From Piper betle (taxonomy: Eukaryota > Streptophyta > Magnoliopsida > Piperales > Piperaceae): 64,000 nucleotides of DNA. Each line of letters opens with the position of its first letter. The first letter of the stretch is position 1. This document shows positions 1-12,296 of the stretch, in pieces. Below the pieces are notes generated by a model. That model was given only the letters and a program-made list of their open reading frames with translations. It was not told the origin of the DNA and made no database searches. The DNA is taken from contig JAURVB010013155.1 in assembly GCA_033002965.1 (NCBI GenBank), forward strand, positions 34,055 to 98,054, written 5' to 3'. A program made the translations under genes and the position numbers.

Positions 1-931
1 AACCCCCCATCAAAAGCTTTTTAATCATGTAACCGCTCCTTATTTAGACACATATAAAATGAGCATATATAATCTAAAATCCAACTATACTCACTATTAT
101 TTGCACTAGATGTAACATTGAGCAGATCCCCATCATCAGCACCAGAATTAGATACACTAGCTTGATCAATTATTTTGCCTTCCTTTTTCTCCCTATCTTG
201 TTTTTTCTTATTACAGTCTTTCTTTAAGTGACCCTTCTTTTTCCAACAATAGCAAATAACCTTGATCTTATCAGCCTTGAACTCCCCTTTGCTTCCACTC
301 CCTTTCTGAAGGGCTTTCCCATTGTTTTCTAGTCGTGTATCTACATAAAGATTATCTCCATCATTATTAATTTCCTTCATTAATTCCTCAGATAATAAAG
401 CTGTAATAAGGTTATCAAACTCGATAGAATCCTTACGTCTTCGCAAGTGGTTCATATACTGAATTCAAAGAGTTGAATCATGTAAGCCTTATTATCTTTT
501 GCAATCTTCTCATCAATGCATAACAAATTAGTACACAACTTGTTAAAGATAAGTAAATAAGACCCTAAAGAATAAGAGTCACTCATCCTCAAGTATTACA
601 ACTGCTTTTAAGGATTAGCTTTGCTAGTTAAAGATTTTGTCATATACCTACTCTCAAAATTTTCCCATAAAGTAGATAAAGACTTTATGTGCAAATACTG
701 TAGTAAATTTCATGAGACAGATGTATGCGACTGGTACCCAACGCCCTCTCCTAAATTAAATTAGTCTTTATCAGACATATCAATAGGTTTTTTACCCTCA
801 CGAACAATACTCATGAGACCTTGATTAACAAGAATATCCTTAACTTTTTCTTGCCAAAGAACAAAACTATTCTTCCCATCAAACTTCTCAAGATCAAGTT
901 TCCAAGAAAATTTTTGACTAATTGGATTCAT
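1..931 (-). mobile_element. Degenerate Ty1/Copia gag remnant
   Basis: On the minus strand an ATG at 931 opens a 56-residue frame (761-931) beginning MNPISQKFSWKLDLEKFDGK, the N-terminal pattern of plant Copia gag (UBN2 type). The text continues out of frame through 456-760, where stretches such as LSTLWENFESRYMTKSLTSK are still legible between stops. It then re-enters a 144-aa open frame (21-455) holding a lysine-rich zinc-knuckle region. The knuckle is abnormal: C68, H76 and C81 are correctly spaced, but the second cysteine sits at 70 and residue 71 is tryptophan. Protease and pol would lie beyond the left edge. No flanking LTR is visible, because an LTR of another family begins near 960. 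At least two frame breaks make it a dead fragment. Confidence 0.85.
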
Positions 932-959
932 AAAAGAGATCTAGAAAAATATCTTCAAT

Positions 960-2784
960 GAAAAACCTGTCGCTGTCGCCGTCCCCATGTGACTGACGAT
1001 TAGGTATAGAATTTTATCCAATTTAATTATTTAAAATTGATATTTATTAGCACAACATGCTAGGATTGATTAATTATTATGATCAATGCCTGATTATAGG
1101 TGAGGTGATGATTTGCACGATTTGATTGATAGTGAATGATTATTAGTGATCTAATTAAGTAAAGTAAATCTGAGCATGCTAAGTGGCTACAACGTAACTT
1201 AGAAAAATATAATAAAATTGTTATGAATAGGATGAGTTAGAGTTATTTTACACTGATGATTGTTTGACTGTTAGATAATGATTGCATTGTACGTGTGATG
1301 TTCATGTTAAGTTGATGCATCATTTAGTTAGTGGGTGTTAGCTTCAAGATTTGATGTGTAGGTACGGAGTAGGAGCTCACTGCCTAGGCGTGTGGTTTTG
1401 CTTGGAGCTTCTATTAGGTTCATTTAGGAATTGCTCTCTATTTATTGTCTCATTCTATCATGTTTTATTTAGAAAAGAAAGAGGACGTGTCGAGTGGTGG
1501 TTTTATCGTATCCCACTCTACATGGGCCATTTAGCCAATCGTATTTCCGGATTAATAACCCTCGAGGATGAGATCCCTCGAGTATGTTTTTGAAAACAAG
1601 ATCCACCACAAGATACCTTCGGGCCTATATTATATAATTCTCTACCAGGCCTATATATATATATATATAGTTTTCACATTTTCAGTGAGATGTGTGACAG
1701 AGGAAACTGACGACCACGTTTTGAAATAGGGCGCATGCTTGTCAAAGCGGGCTCTGGAACTGGTGAGCATCCACTCCATTCCCGAGGGATCCTGACAACT
1801 CCACCTTTGAGTTCGTCAAACCCGGAGAAGTGTGGACATTTACAGGTACTTTTGTGCAACACATGTCTAGACTTGTGGTTAAAAAGGGTACTGGAGGCGC
1901 ATATCTGAAAGTACTCGGCCTCTATACTCAGGGCTAGGAGTAGCACGGAGGACGTAGAGGGCTGAGATGAATGATAATGATTTTGATAGTTTGAATGGCC
2001 AAGGAAAGAGAATGTTATGGGAAGAGAATGTTAAGGAAAGAGAAAGTTATGGAAAGGGGACGCTGCCGCCTGAGGGCGACGACTCCCATTACTGCCCTTG
2101 TGAGAGTTCTTGAGGAAGTATATGAGATTTTTATTCGACAGGAGGGTCAATCTCTCCTGTGTCAGATTGATATTAGTTATTTTTTAGACCGGTAACACTC
2201 ATTACTGATGGTTTTCTATTATTTATGTAGGTGAGAATCTCGAGGACTGAGCGCTGTCATGAACTGTGGAGGAGTAGTAAAGTCGTTGCACACATGTACC
2301 TACCTCACGTAATGAATGGAAATGATGATTTCTAAGCTGTGTGAATGATGAGATTGTTTTAGATTATTCTGTGAAATGCTATGAACGTTTAGCCTATGAA
2401 ACGAAACTAGAATGAAAGTGAAATAAAAATGTCATGTTTTGGAATTATATCGATATAAATATTTATTATTGCTATGGATAGGTTGGCCCTATTGCACTTT
2501 TAGGAAAGACTTGGTCCATTTTGTTTTTTTATTTAAATATTATTTATTTTCGAACTTGTTTTCACAATTATTCTGTTTGTGCACAATAGCATATCATGGC
2601 ATGCATGTAAGGCCACGTTAGAACCTAAGCATCTCATCCACGCATTATATACTTGCACTACTATTTTAAGACACCGAGGGGAGATCTGGGTCTAGCTTAA
2701 CCGAATCAAGTAGTTTAGCGAACGGTTCGGTCGCCGGTGACATTTTCGGGTCGGTTCACGGGTGAACCGGAATGGGGTGTTACA
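960..2784 (+). mobile_element. 5'-truncated LTR of the dominant LTR family (copy H)
   Basis: This matches the 3' two thirds of the intact LTRs at 21396-24247 and 24372-27167, in order: the GAGGTATAAT-like composition switch near 1005, the 'TACGGAGTAGGAGCTC' block near 1363, an inverted repeat near 1485-1520, the CCCTCGAG block near 1558, a TATA-rich stretch at 1645-1668, the cttttagg block near 2478-2520, and the terminus ggggtgttaca ending at 2784. The 5' third is missing; the left edge abuts the Copia gag remnant and is approximate. Open frames inside it are non-coding LTR sequence. Confidence 0.85.
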
Positions 2785-2794
2785 TATCATATAG

Positions 2795-3954
2795 AGATGT
2801 CAGTATTTACTTAGTAGTGGGTTTCGATGTAGTTGTCGGAGTCCGAGCTCGCCGTAGATGAGATGTCACACTTGGAGCTTGAACCATAGGTCCGTTACAA
2901 CTCTTCTTAGTTTTTATCAATATAGTCTATTATTGATTTGATTTCCAGATTGCATGACGTGTTAAGTGGTTATTTTATTGGAACCTACTTAACACAGGTA
3001 TTTACACGTATTTTACTTCTGTGATTAATAACCCTCAAGGATGAGATCGTTGAGTTTGAGTTTCGAAAACAAGATCCACCACAAGTTACCTTCGGGTTTA
3101 TTATATAATCCATTCCTAGGCCTATATATAATTTTATCAGTGTTTTCCAGTGACATGTGAGGCAAGGGAAAATTGCAATCGTGCTACTCGAGCGGGCGCT
3201 TGCTAATCAAAGCGGGCGCTTGCTAGTCAAAGCGGGCTTTAGATTAGTGAGCGCGCCATTCCATTCTCAAGGGATCATGACAATTCCACCTTTGAGTTCC
3301 TCGAACCTAGAGAAGTGTGGAGGATTATGGATGGTACAATGCAGCTTATGTCTAAATTTGTGGTTTTAAAGGGTACTGAAGGCACATGCCTGAGAGTAGT
3401 TGGTTTCTGTGTTCAGGGCCAGGAGTAATACAGAGATGTAGAGGGCTGACGGAAAAGGAAAAGAAATTGATGTTCCCACAGACGAGATAGTTTTTAAAAT
3501 TTGTCGAGGCATGAGATGAGGAAGAATGAGATGCTATCGAGCTGAGGCTAACGGCTCTTAATTAGAGCCCTTATGAGAGATTCTGTAAAGAAGTATATAA
3601 ATATTTTTTAACAGGAAGGTCAGCTTTCCTGTGCTAGTTTGACTATTAGTTATTTCTAGAACAGTAACACTAGTTAGTGATATTTTTCATATCATATATG
3701 TAGGTCTGGTGATCTTGAGTCTGCTTTGGTGGAAGGACAGATAAATGCTACACACACTTGAGTTGAACGCAATTACTTTTAATTGATGAGTTTTCATGTA
3801 TATTTAGCAATGTCTTCCGTTCTTTCGACACCAAACAGGTTATTTCGATCTAATTATTGATTGAGTTTTATAGACTGACAACTTTAAACATGACTCGACT
3901 TAATTGTAACATTTTTTATTTGGTTTTAAGGTGAACCAAAATTGGAGTATCACA
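2795..3954 (+). mobile_element. Second 5'-truncated LTR of the same family (copy I)
   Basis: Starting within about 10 bases of the end of copy H, the family pattern restarts at the 'GAGCTCGCCG' block (~2848). It continues through the inverted repeat gttaagtgg…cctacttaac (~2960-2994), the 'taataaccctcaaggatgagatc' region, a TATA-like tatatataa near 3123, and a diverged terminus gagtatcaca ending at 3954. It is more diverged than H and lacks the conserved block near the LTR 3' end. Left boundary approximate; no target-site duplication identified. Confidence 0.75.
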
Positions 3955-5400
3955 TTCAACCCTTTTATGCAACAATTCTTGTCAAACAACCAAAGTTCTT
4001 ATACTAATTGTTGGAGTAGATGGCCTATGCAGAAGCTTGTGATAAGATAATCATCAACAATCAAGTAATGAAAAGAAATATTGAAAACATGGTCACCATA
4101 AAATTAATCGGAAATCCCTCACACTTGAGGGTAAAAAGACTATGGACAGAAAATTCCTTACGAAGAAGAATTACAAATTGCATCTTACGATAAAACTCCT
4201 CCTCTCTCAACCTAGAAAGAAATCCTCCTAACACCATACCCTCCTTTTTATGCAAAAATAGATTACAGATATTGTATTGTGAAGAAAGGAACGATAAATA
4301 ACTTAAATACACGAAAAACCGTCCACAACATGAAGAACCCAAGTAACCTGCCTCTTGTTTGTGTCGCCGGTGTTAGATTGTCCAAATCCGGAGTGCCAAG
4401 CGTTCACTTCCTGGTTAAGTAAAGTTTTGATTTCTTTTTCATACAGACACGAACAGTTGATCATCCGGAACCCAAACGCCCAAGTGTTCATGCCTCGGGA
4501 AGCCTCCACCGTTCCTAGCGTGTGTTAGAAAGTTAGTAGAATTAAGTTGGCAGTTAGTTTTAGCTTGTTAATTTAAGTGGTAGGTTTGGTCATCAACTTG
4601 TCTAGTCGAGTTTTGCTCAACTCGAATTCGGCTCATTTAATTTTAAGTTTGAGTCGAGATAATAGGTAATTGAGTTAGTTCAAGTTTGAGTCGATCATTG
4701 GCTTGACTCATATTTAATAATACTTTTCTTTCATATAATTCATTCTAGCATTTAATTTATAATTAAAATATTTCAACTTTGACATAATTATGCATAAAAG
4801 ATAATTTAATCATACATACTTTTATTTAAAATTATTATCATATGGTGATATTTTATAATTAATTAAATTTGGTAATATCCCACTTATTGTCAAAAGCTTT
4901 ATTTCTTATATAAAATATTGAGCTTCAAGTCGAGTAGAGTATGTATAAGCCCTCACCTGACTTATTTATTATCAAGTTAATATTCAAATCGATTGCTAAA
5001 CAAAATCAAATTTAATTGAACTTTGAATAACGCTAAGTGGGCAGTCGAAGCCTCGACTCCATAAAAGCCTCCAGAACAATTTGGTTAATACCACCATAGT
5101 TAAACAAGGAGTATTAACTTCGACTATCAAAATTTTGTCAATTATAATCATAGAGATCTTACATTTAAAATTTATTATATATTATTTATAAATTTAGGGT
5201 ACTTAGTAGGGATGGCAGCCAGAGAAGGTTAGATATTGGCCCCCTTGGGCTCAAATAATACAGCCGAAAGCTCGCCTAGGGTTGACCTGAACTTGACTCC
5301 GTCTTTATTTTTTAATAAAATGTTGAACTTGTTCACTCAATAAAAAAAAGCAAAATCTAATAAAAATGGCAAATATTTTTAGTCTACAGCCTTTTCTAAA
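3955..5400. other. Gene-free stretch with a TCGAG-rich dispersed repeat
   Basis: No convincing gene. Short minus-strand frames at 4061-4342 and 4303-4509 show no family I recognise. About 4590-5060 is AT-rich sequence bounded by gagtcgag/caactcgaa-type motifs. Related TCGAG-rich, AT-cored stretches occur at about 33765-34060 and 52680-53040, suggesting a dispersed non-autonomous element, but I could not define its ends. Confidence 0.4.
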
Positions 5401-5416
5401 ATTTAATGAATCCGAA

Positions 5417-5487
5417 TCAAAAGCCGAGGAGTTAATTGGGACACACATTAGTAATAACCTCATGATCATGAAATCCTCGGCTTTTGA
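5417..5487. repeat. 14-bp perfect inverted repeat upstream of the L34e-like gene
   Basis: TCAAAAGCCGAGGA at 5417-5430 is repeated as its exact reverse complement at 5474-5487, with a 43-base loop. It lies about 150 bp upstream of the chosen ATG at 5636, in the probable promoter or 5' leader. It could be a regulatory hairpin, paired binding sites or the remains of a small inverted-repeat transposon. Confidence 0.8.
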
Positions 5488-5635
5488 AACGAATCTCGGA
5501 CATACCCGATCGGCCCAACTATTACACAAAAAGGGGGATAAAAAATATAAAAATAAAAATAAAACGTCGCCCATACGAACGAACAAACGCCATTTCATCA
5601 CCGCCGACGTCGCCGTCGCCGCCGTCAGCGGGCCC

Positions 5636-6232
5636 ATGCTGCCGCCGTCGCGGTCTCCCCGCCACCGGCGCTGCTCTGGCTTCGCCGGCGGCGGCCACCC
5701 TGGGACGGCGACGTCGCTGCTAATGTGCAAGCACTCGCCTTCGGCGACGATCGACCTGCTCATCCTCCTCCTCGTCCTCTTCTCCTCCCTCTTCCTCCTC
5801 GCCTCCTTCCTGTCCCACCTCCTCCACTCCCTCTCCCTCCTCCCCCCGCCCTCCTCCCTCCCCCGCCCCCTCGCCCTCTCCTTCGCAGCCTTCTTCCTCC
5901 TCGCCGCCTTCTTCGCCCTCCGTCGCGCCGCCTCCCGATCCCGCCGCTGCGGCCGGCCCCGCTGCCGGGCTATGAAGCGCTCGATGGAGTTCGACATCCA
6001 GCTCCAGACCGAGGACTGTCTGAGATCCGCCGGCCCCGCCGCCGCCGAGATCGACCATCTGCCCTGGAAGGGCGGCGCCGAGGGGAACCCCGACTACGAG
6101 TGCCTGCGATCCGAGCTCCGCCGGATGGCCCCTCCCAACGGCCGCGCCGTGCTCCTTCAAGGCCCGCTGCGGCTGCCCCGTCGCCAAGTTGGAGGCCTGG
6201 GGTCCAAGCGCGCCGGCCGGCACAAGAGGTGA
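5636..6232 (+). CDS. Two-span membrane protein, plant 'ribosomal L34e superfamily-like' family
   Basis: A single-exon 198-residue frame. Residues 30-40 (MCKHSPSATID) followed by a hydrophobic span at about 38-62, a second span at about 77-95, a cysteine pair CGRPRC at 105-110, the block MKRSMEFDIQLQTEDC at 113-128, then PWKGG, NPDYECLR and MAPPNGRAVLL, match as I recall them the plant proteins annotated 'ribosomal protein L34e superfamily' (Arabidopsis At5g19025/At3g06180 type). Despite that label, the membrane spans argue against a ribosomal role; function unknown. The ATG at 5636 was chosen because the open frame back to 5366 reads through AT-rich sequence unlike the family. Oddity: residues ~174-190 (6157-6205) are in the wrong frame. 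The neighbouring frame reads ARCGCPVAKLEAWGP, the expected conserved tail, and the annotated frame resumes at KRAGRHKR. This needs about two bases lost near 6156 and one near 6204. Antisense frames here are shadows of GC-rich coding sequence. Confidence 0.8.
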   Translation: MLPPSRSPRHRRCSGFAGGGHPGTATSLLMCKHSPSATIDLLILLLVLFSSLFLLASFLSHLLHSLSLLPPPSSLPRPLALSFAAFFLLAAFFALRRAASRSRRCGRPRCRAMKRSMEFDIQLQTEDCLRSAGPAAAEIDHLPWKGGAEGNPDYECLRSELRRMAPPNGRAVLLQGPLRLPRRQVGGLGSKRAGRHKR

Positions 6233-9200
6233 TCACCATCCTCATCATCATCATGCCCGGCGCCCTTGTCTTGATTGGTTTTATGCATCTGTTTTGATTG
6301 ACGATCGGAGTTGTAAATATTCGATGATCCAATTCGGTGTTCGTAGATCTTGATGCGGTTCTTCTCTGCACTGTCATATTGTTCTTTCAATGGGTGTAGC
6401 TTGGTTTGTGAATTGCATGGATTTGAGTAGTTGACCTTGCTCAAACGAACAGGTTGCGTGGTTGAGGTACTGTTTGTCGTTGTTGTTGTTGTTGTTGTTG
6501 ATGGTGATGATGTTGTTGTTCTTGTTGTGATTAATCTAGGCGACGTTATTATTATCAAAAGATCAATCTATAAGTTCGAGGAGATGCCTGATTTTGCATC
6601 TGTCTGTTCACAAAACATTTCTTGTTCCTCGGAAGGGAGATAAGAACAGCACAATTCGTTTCTAGTAGACTTCTTATATCTATTTTAATATCTTGCTTTG
6701 GCACCCATGCTTGTGCTGAGCTAGAGCTCCAATTGTTGTTGGCAATTTAGTCTTTGACGGTGGACATTGTTCGTGGTTCTGCTACATAATTCTGACTGTT
6801 CTGAATTGTTAATGAAAGTGTATCGTCTTATATGATGGGGATCTGCTCTCTGCGGTAACATAGAAATGAGTGAACATTGTCATAATCATCTTGGGTTGGA
6901 TGTGATTTGTTCCTGCTTTGATGGCACTGTTGCTGTTTAGATGAAAATTTGTGGCCCATTATTGCGCCGAACAGGTGTTATTTAAAGAGTTGACTGAATT
7001 ATTTGGGTACTGTTGTTTTTAGGGTCGAATCATGATGGGATTCCATGTGATTTTTATTTCCAATGTCTATCTAGAACTTATCTGTTGGGTGTTAACTCTG
7101 TGGTGCATACTGCATGCTATGATATACTTCTTAAAGTTCTTAAGAGTTTACCTGTAATGAATGAGAGTCATCTTTATCCCTATAGAAATTTTGGCACCAA
7201 TCTTTCTCCATTAATGGGTTGCATTCCATTAAGGATTTTTCACTTGTTTATATTTTTATTTCCAAATTTTATTCACAGTAGATTAGAGTGCTTATGATGA
7301 ATGCTTCATGGATTAGTAAATTTGAGCAATTTTATTTTCTTGATGGGTCAACGATATGCTTGATATGTTTCTTCTTGTTCTAATGTTCATAAAATGATAT
7401 TCTTTCAATTTACAAAAGGCAAGTTTGCAGTAGTTTACTTGAATTGTTTTAGGTGATCATGATTTGAAATAATGTTTAGGAGGACATTTTCATTGAAGTT
7501 CAAATGTTTTGCCCTGCAATGCTGTATTGCCAATTATCTGTTGAAAATATTGAGGTCCGAAACAAATTGTTGATTGTCATACAGTTTCGTCGAGATATTT
7601 CGTGTGCTAAGTATGATTTAGTGTCTATACGCTTATTTTTTATGAAGTTTATTATTTTGTATCTAATTTGTTACTGAAACATAGTTCACATAAAGGAATC
7701 TAACTTTAAAAGTTTTTGTGCGAGATATTTGGAAGGCACTATGTATTAATAAGTCAGAGCTTTACTCAGCTCTAAGCACTCTTGCCCTGAATCATTTCAG
7801 TTCGACAGATTTGACAATAGATTTTAGGCATGGGCCTTGGCTTGTTGACATGGTAATTGACATTTCACATTTTCCTGTACTAAGTTTTAGGGTTTATTGA
7901 TATGAATATTGGCTTAGTAAAAGAAGTTAGAATATTTTGTCCTAATATATGTTTGGTCATAAATTTTAGACAAGGATAACTAGAGAGCTTATATTTGCTT
8001 CAGAAACTGCAAAAATGATTACTGCTTACCACCAGTGCAATATATCAGGCATCTTGAATGAATTTATTATGTGTTCACACATGCAAATAAAGTTGGGAAG
8101 GTAAAGATTGTATTTGGTTTGTTGCCCCTGGTTTTAATGTGTAGCTTGTGAGACACCAATACCCTAGTGGATTCTGACAGAAAGTATTTCTTGTTCAGTT
8201 GTTTTTAATCTGTCAATTTTTGTATTTAGATCTATGGTTTTGTCAATTTTTTACTGTTTGTTTAGATGTACTTACTGAGTATTTTCATTCTTTGGTGTTC
8301 TTTCAGGGGTGCGCCTTTAGCTATTGAAGGTGGTCGTTAATTGTGGAAGAGGCCCTCATCCATCCATTGGGTTACATTGCTCATCAGTATATAAGGCGCC
8401 TCTGCTCTTCCTTTCTCTGCGGGCACGTCTAGGACAAAAACAATATAGAAACTAGAAAAGAATTAGAAATCAATGTCAATTTCCATAAATCCATTGCTTT
8501 CATCTCATTGGATCATAGCTGGCTGTTGCTGTGCAGGTTAGTGTACTCGGCTGGTTGTGAACATTTTACATTAATTAGCAATGTCACTGATGAGAAATAA
8601 AAGAAATATATGGAAGGGATAGTAAACTAGACGTTTAAATTAAATCTACCCCTAAATGTTTTCATGGTTGTTTGTCATGTGTTATTGCCTTCATCTTAGC
8701 TGATTCCCCAGAGAAGTGATTCACTGAATCCTCATTGGGGAACTAGTCTAGACAAGAGGAAAGTATTCTTATGGTACAAAAATGTTGAGAAAGCTCATTT
8801 GTTCATCGTAAAAACTTTTTGGGTCTTCTGAAGTACCAAGTCTCTGGGTAATAATGGTTCCACGAATAGGCTTTGAAAGTTCAATTTGTCATCTTATATA
8901 CTGTGGCATTATCTATCACATGTATAGCTATTCCTCTTGTCTATTGTGAATTCAATTAGACGGATTATTATCATTTTGCTTGGAATAAATCTGAATTATT
9001 TATTTTTAAAATCAAGTCAATGTTATTTGTATTTGGTAATTTGGTGCTGATTCAACCTTAGCCAATTTTAGTTTAATTTATTAGTACATTTTGCATATAC
9101 TATACTTCTAATGTGTACAGACTGGCCGGCATTATAGATAAATACAAAATTAAGCTAATGACGAAAATATTATGAACGAAAATATCTCAGATTCATGATA

Positions 9201-9780
9201 CCATGCATGAAAGAAAGTAACATTCTTATTGACTAAAAGAATTCTAATAAATTATATAAGTATAACTTCGAAACAAATTGTGGGCTTCTAATCAAACCGA
9301 GTAGACAAGCTAAAACTTGCTCCATTTGGGTTAAACTTTTTAAATAGGGCTTTAATAGAATAGGGCATCAAGCATAGTCAAGCTAGAAACAACCATATTC
9401 ATGTGTTTGTAGCAGTATTCTCTTACCAACATCACATACATTGTTGAGGTAGAACGAGCAAACTTGTGCAATTGTCAATTAAAGACGAATATACCCAGAT
9501 ATAAATCTCCAATTTGGAAGAACTTCCATTTCCTCAACTACATTACATACAAAGTTGGCTGGGAGATGAACTTGCTCCTCTTCAACAATTATTTGTGTTC
9601 ACAATATTTTTAGAACATTGCTATTTGCAGCTTTGTCAAACAAAAAGGTGGCCAATAGCAGCGGCTTTATAACTTCATCACCCATCAAAAACGTCAATAT
9701 AGTTTCTAATATATCCCTACTTCACTGACGAAAAAACACTCGGATCAAAACAATAAAAAGCTCCTATCTGATAACTTGAA
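6233..9780 (+). other. 3' region of the L34e-like gene and gene-free sequence
   Basis: No further coding exon is recognisable. A GTT/TTG microsatellite lies at about 6470-6530. A plausible 3' splice site (tttcag near 8307) leads into a GC-richer block (8308-8440), so the upstream gene may have a spliced 3' UTR; this is a guess. Short open frames at 7013-7297 and 7718-7900 resemble no family. From about 8600 to 9780 I see only AT-rich unique sequence. Confidence 0.35.
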
Positions 9781-9785
9781 CAAGG

Positions 9786-12296
9786 TTAGGCCCCTCGAGC
9801 TTCTCTCAGAGGAGCACCGTGAAGAATATCAATGTCCACACCATCCGGGGGAAGCTGAACACACCTAACAACAGATCCTCTAATGAAACAGTTTCTCATT
9901 GATATCTGGGAAAATCAACAAAGAAGAGTTTAATCCAACAAATTTCAGAAGAGGAAGTTGAATTCTTACTTCAATGAGCAAAGAAATAACTTAGGCATAT
10001 AAACTAGTAAGAAGTTAATACATTTAACATCTCAAAACATAAATCAGAGAATGCAATAACATCAACATACAAGCAAAAAAAAAAATTGATTATGACATGC
10101 AAACAGCTGGGTGTTGGAATCACAGTTTCTAAGATATTTCCTAGATTGACTTGCACCGGATATTGTCGTCAATTTCTTAACCTCCACTGCTCCAAAAATT
10201 GTCCCTTAACAAATTTAATGGTTTATTCCCAATATTAATTAACACAAGAATTGCTGACAAGTAATTAAGATTTGATTTAATTAAAACTTTCCATTTAACC
10301 TCCATTAAAGACAAACAAGACTTCTTCTTCTTCTTCTTGAGACTATTTAATTAATTAATTAAGAATTGCTAACAAGTAATTAAGAAGAAACCAGACTATT
10401 TGAAAATTAATTGGGAGCGAAAACAACAACAGGATTTAATCGACCACAAGTTACTCTCACTGCTCTGCGCACAATAAATGACAATCTATAATAGAGGAAT
10501 ATTAGCCATCAACATTGATCATCACTATATTGTCCCCTACTCTACACAAGTGGTAATTACTATAAATGACAATCTTGAATACAGAGGAAGAAGAAGCACA
10601 GATGGAAGCATACATAGTGGATGAAGAAAAGATATGAAAGATCGCTCCTGTGCTCCAAAAACTTGAAAGCACAGGGAAATTTCGTCTTCATGATGCAAAA
10701 ATGATATAATTTATTTATTTTCGACATCAAAAGGTAGATGACCTTGTTTTAGAAACATCCTTGAAAGCTACCCCTTTTCTCTACCAAGGGGTGGCTTTCT
10801 CACCTGTTTTCCATACCCAAGAAATGCTAGAAAAGGCAAACACAAGCCCATGCCTCATCTTTGTGCAAAGCACTCTCAAGTAGGAAGAAAGAGAAATTCT
10901 TGGGTGACTTTCAATCCCATATGTAACAGTCTCCAATCGTCACCTTGTTAAGAACCTTTGATTATGACAAAGAGAATTTAAACATAACATAATTTTTCAG
11001 TATAAACTGATTTATTGATTATATTTACCTTGTTCCCGTCTGTTTCATCAAGTCCTTAATCAAAATTTACAAAATTTGTTAAAGAAATAGGCAACTTCTA
11101 GATCAGTATTTCCCCTTATAAATGGTGCTTTGAAGAACAGAGAAGGTTTCTTCAAAAAAGGTTTTACTGCATGCATCTCAGCTTGATGGGATATAAAGAG
11201 TGACTTCTCTCATTGCAGCTGGTGTATAGTACACAGTTCACACATAAATAGGTATAACTCTTTTCACCCTTGTCTATCATTACACACATCCACACTTGTG
11301 ATTGGCCTTTAGATAGAGAAAAGGTTTCACAATATAGAGGCGCACATCAAATATCCTAATGTCATACTCATCTTACCTTGTAGATTGACAATTGTTATAC
11401 CCAAGCCTATGTATCTAGCCGGTAGCCCAAATTTATGAAGTACATAAAACCCCTCCAAAAACTTACTGCAGTCTTACTTGTAGAAGTTCAACTGCAATTT
11501 CCAACCACCATTTTCTACAACATAACAGATTTCAATTAGAAATAGCTAGTTCACGGTATCAACACAAGAATAATACATGTTCCAAAAATGGCCATTAAAT
11601 CACTCATACATAAGAAACATTAAAGGAAAATATCCTAATCTCTCAAAACAGCATATCAGCTAAATTTGCACCTATCACCATAGACAACGAGCAACACAGT
11701 AGCATAAATCAACATCAAATGCAATGAGGCGAAATTCACAAATTCAAAACATATGAAGCAAAAAAATATATAGTAAATAAATTTGCACCCATCACCAACT
11801 TAAGTAACTATATTCGAAAAGGTAGTTCAGAGTATCAACACAAGAACACTATAAATTTCAAAACTGGCCAGTAAAATCACTCACACATAGCAAACATAAA
11901 AATAAAATAAAAAATAGCATTTAAATTTGCACCCATCACCACATCTAACAAACAACATAGTAGACTAATAATAATAATAACATCAACTACAGAGAAGTAA
12001 AATCAGACACAAATTCAAAAACATAGCAAGCAAAAATTGCATACCATGTGGGGATGCGTCTCTTGATCGACCACCCTCGCGTTCTCAAGCTTAATATTCA
12101 GCTACTGATCAACCGAATGCGGAGTCCCGCGGATCGCAAGGTCACCTCTTTACCCACCAACTACTTGAAATATGAAAAGAACAACTGACAAAAAAAAAAC
12201 AAAACCAACACCAAATCAAGCAAGAAGGGCATCAAAACGAAGCAGAAACCGAGCAGACAACAGATAAAGCGATGGAATTACGAGGAAAGTTACCAT
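9786..12296 (-). pseudogene. LSM2: Unprocessed pseudogene of LSM2 (U6 snRNA-associated Sm-like protein)
   Basis: LSm2 is a subunit of the LSm1-7 (mRNA decay) and LSm2-8 (U6 snRNA) rings. Three exons are recognisable on the minus strand: exon 1 ends in the ATG itself (12294-12296) followed by gt; exon 2 is 12045-12184 after tttgtcag; exon 3 is 9786-9905 after ttttcccag. Exon 3 is intact and reads ISMRNCFIRGSVVR, then LPPDGVDIDILHG, ending EARGA and a stop: the Sm2 motif and C-tail. Exon 2 begins LFFSYFK but the next codon is TAG (Asp expected). About 19 bases encoding the VELKND part of Sm1 are missing, shifting the frame, and a second TAG replaces the Tyr of VDQYLNIKLEN. Both introns keep GT…AG borders (the second is 2139 bp), so this is a decayed gene duplicate, not a retrocopy. 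A working LSM2 presumably lies elsewhere. Confidence 0.85.

Noticed and set aside
5305..6377. Several long frames on both strands over the L34e-like gene
   Set aside because: They are other-frame and antisense shadows of a GC-rich exon; only the frame from 5636 shows the family motifs.
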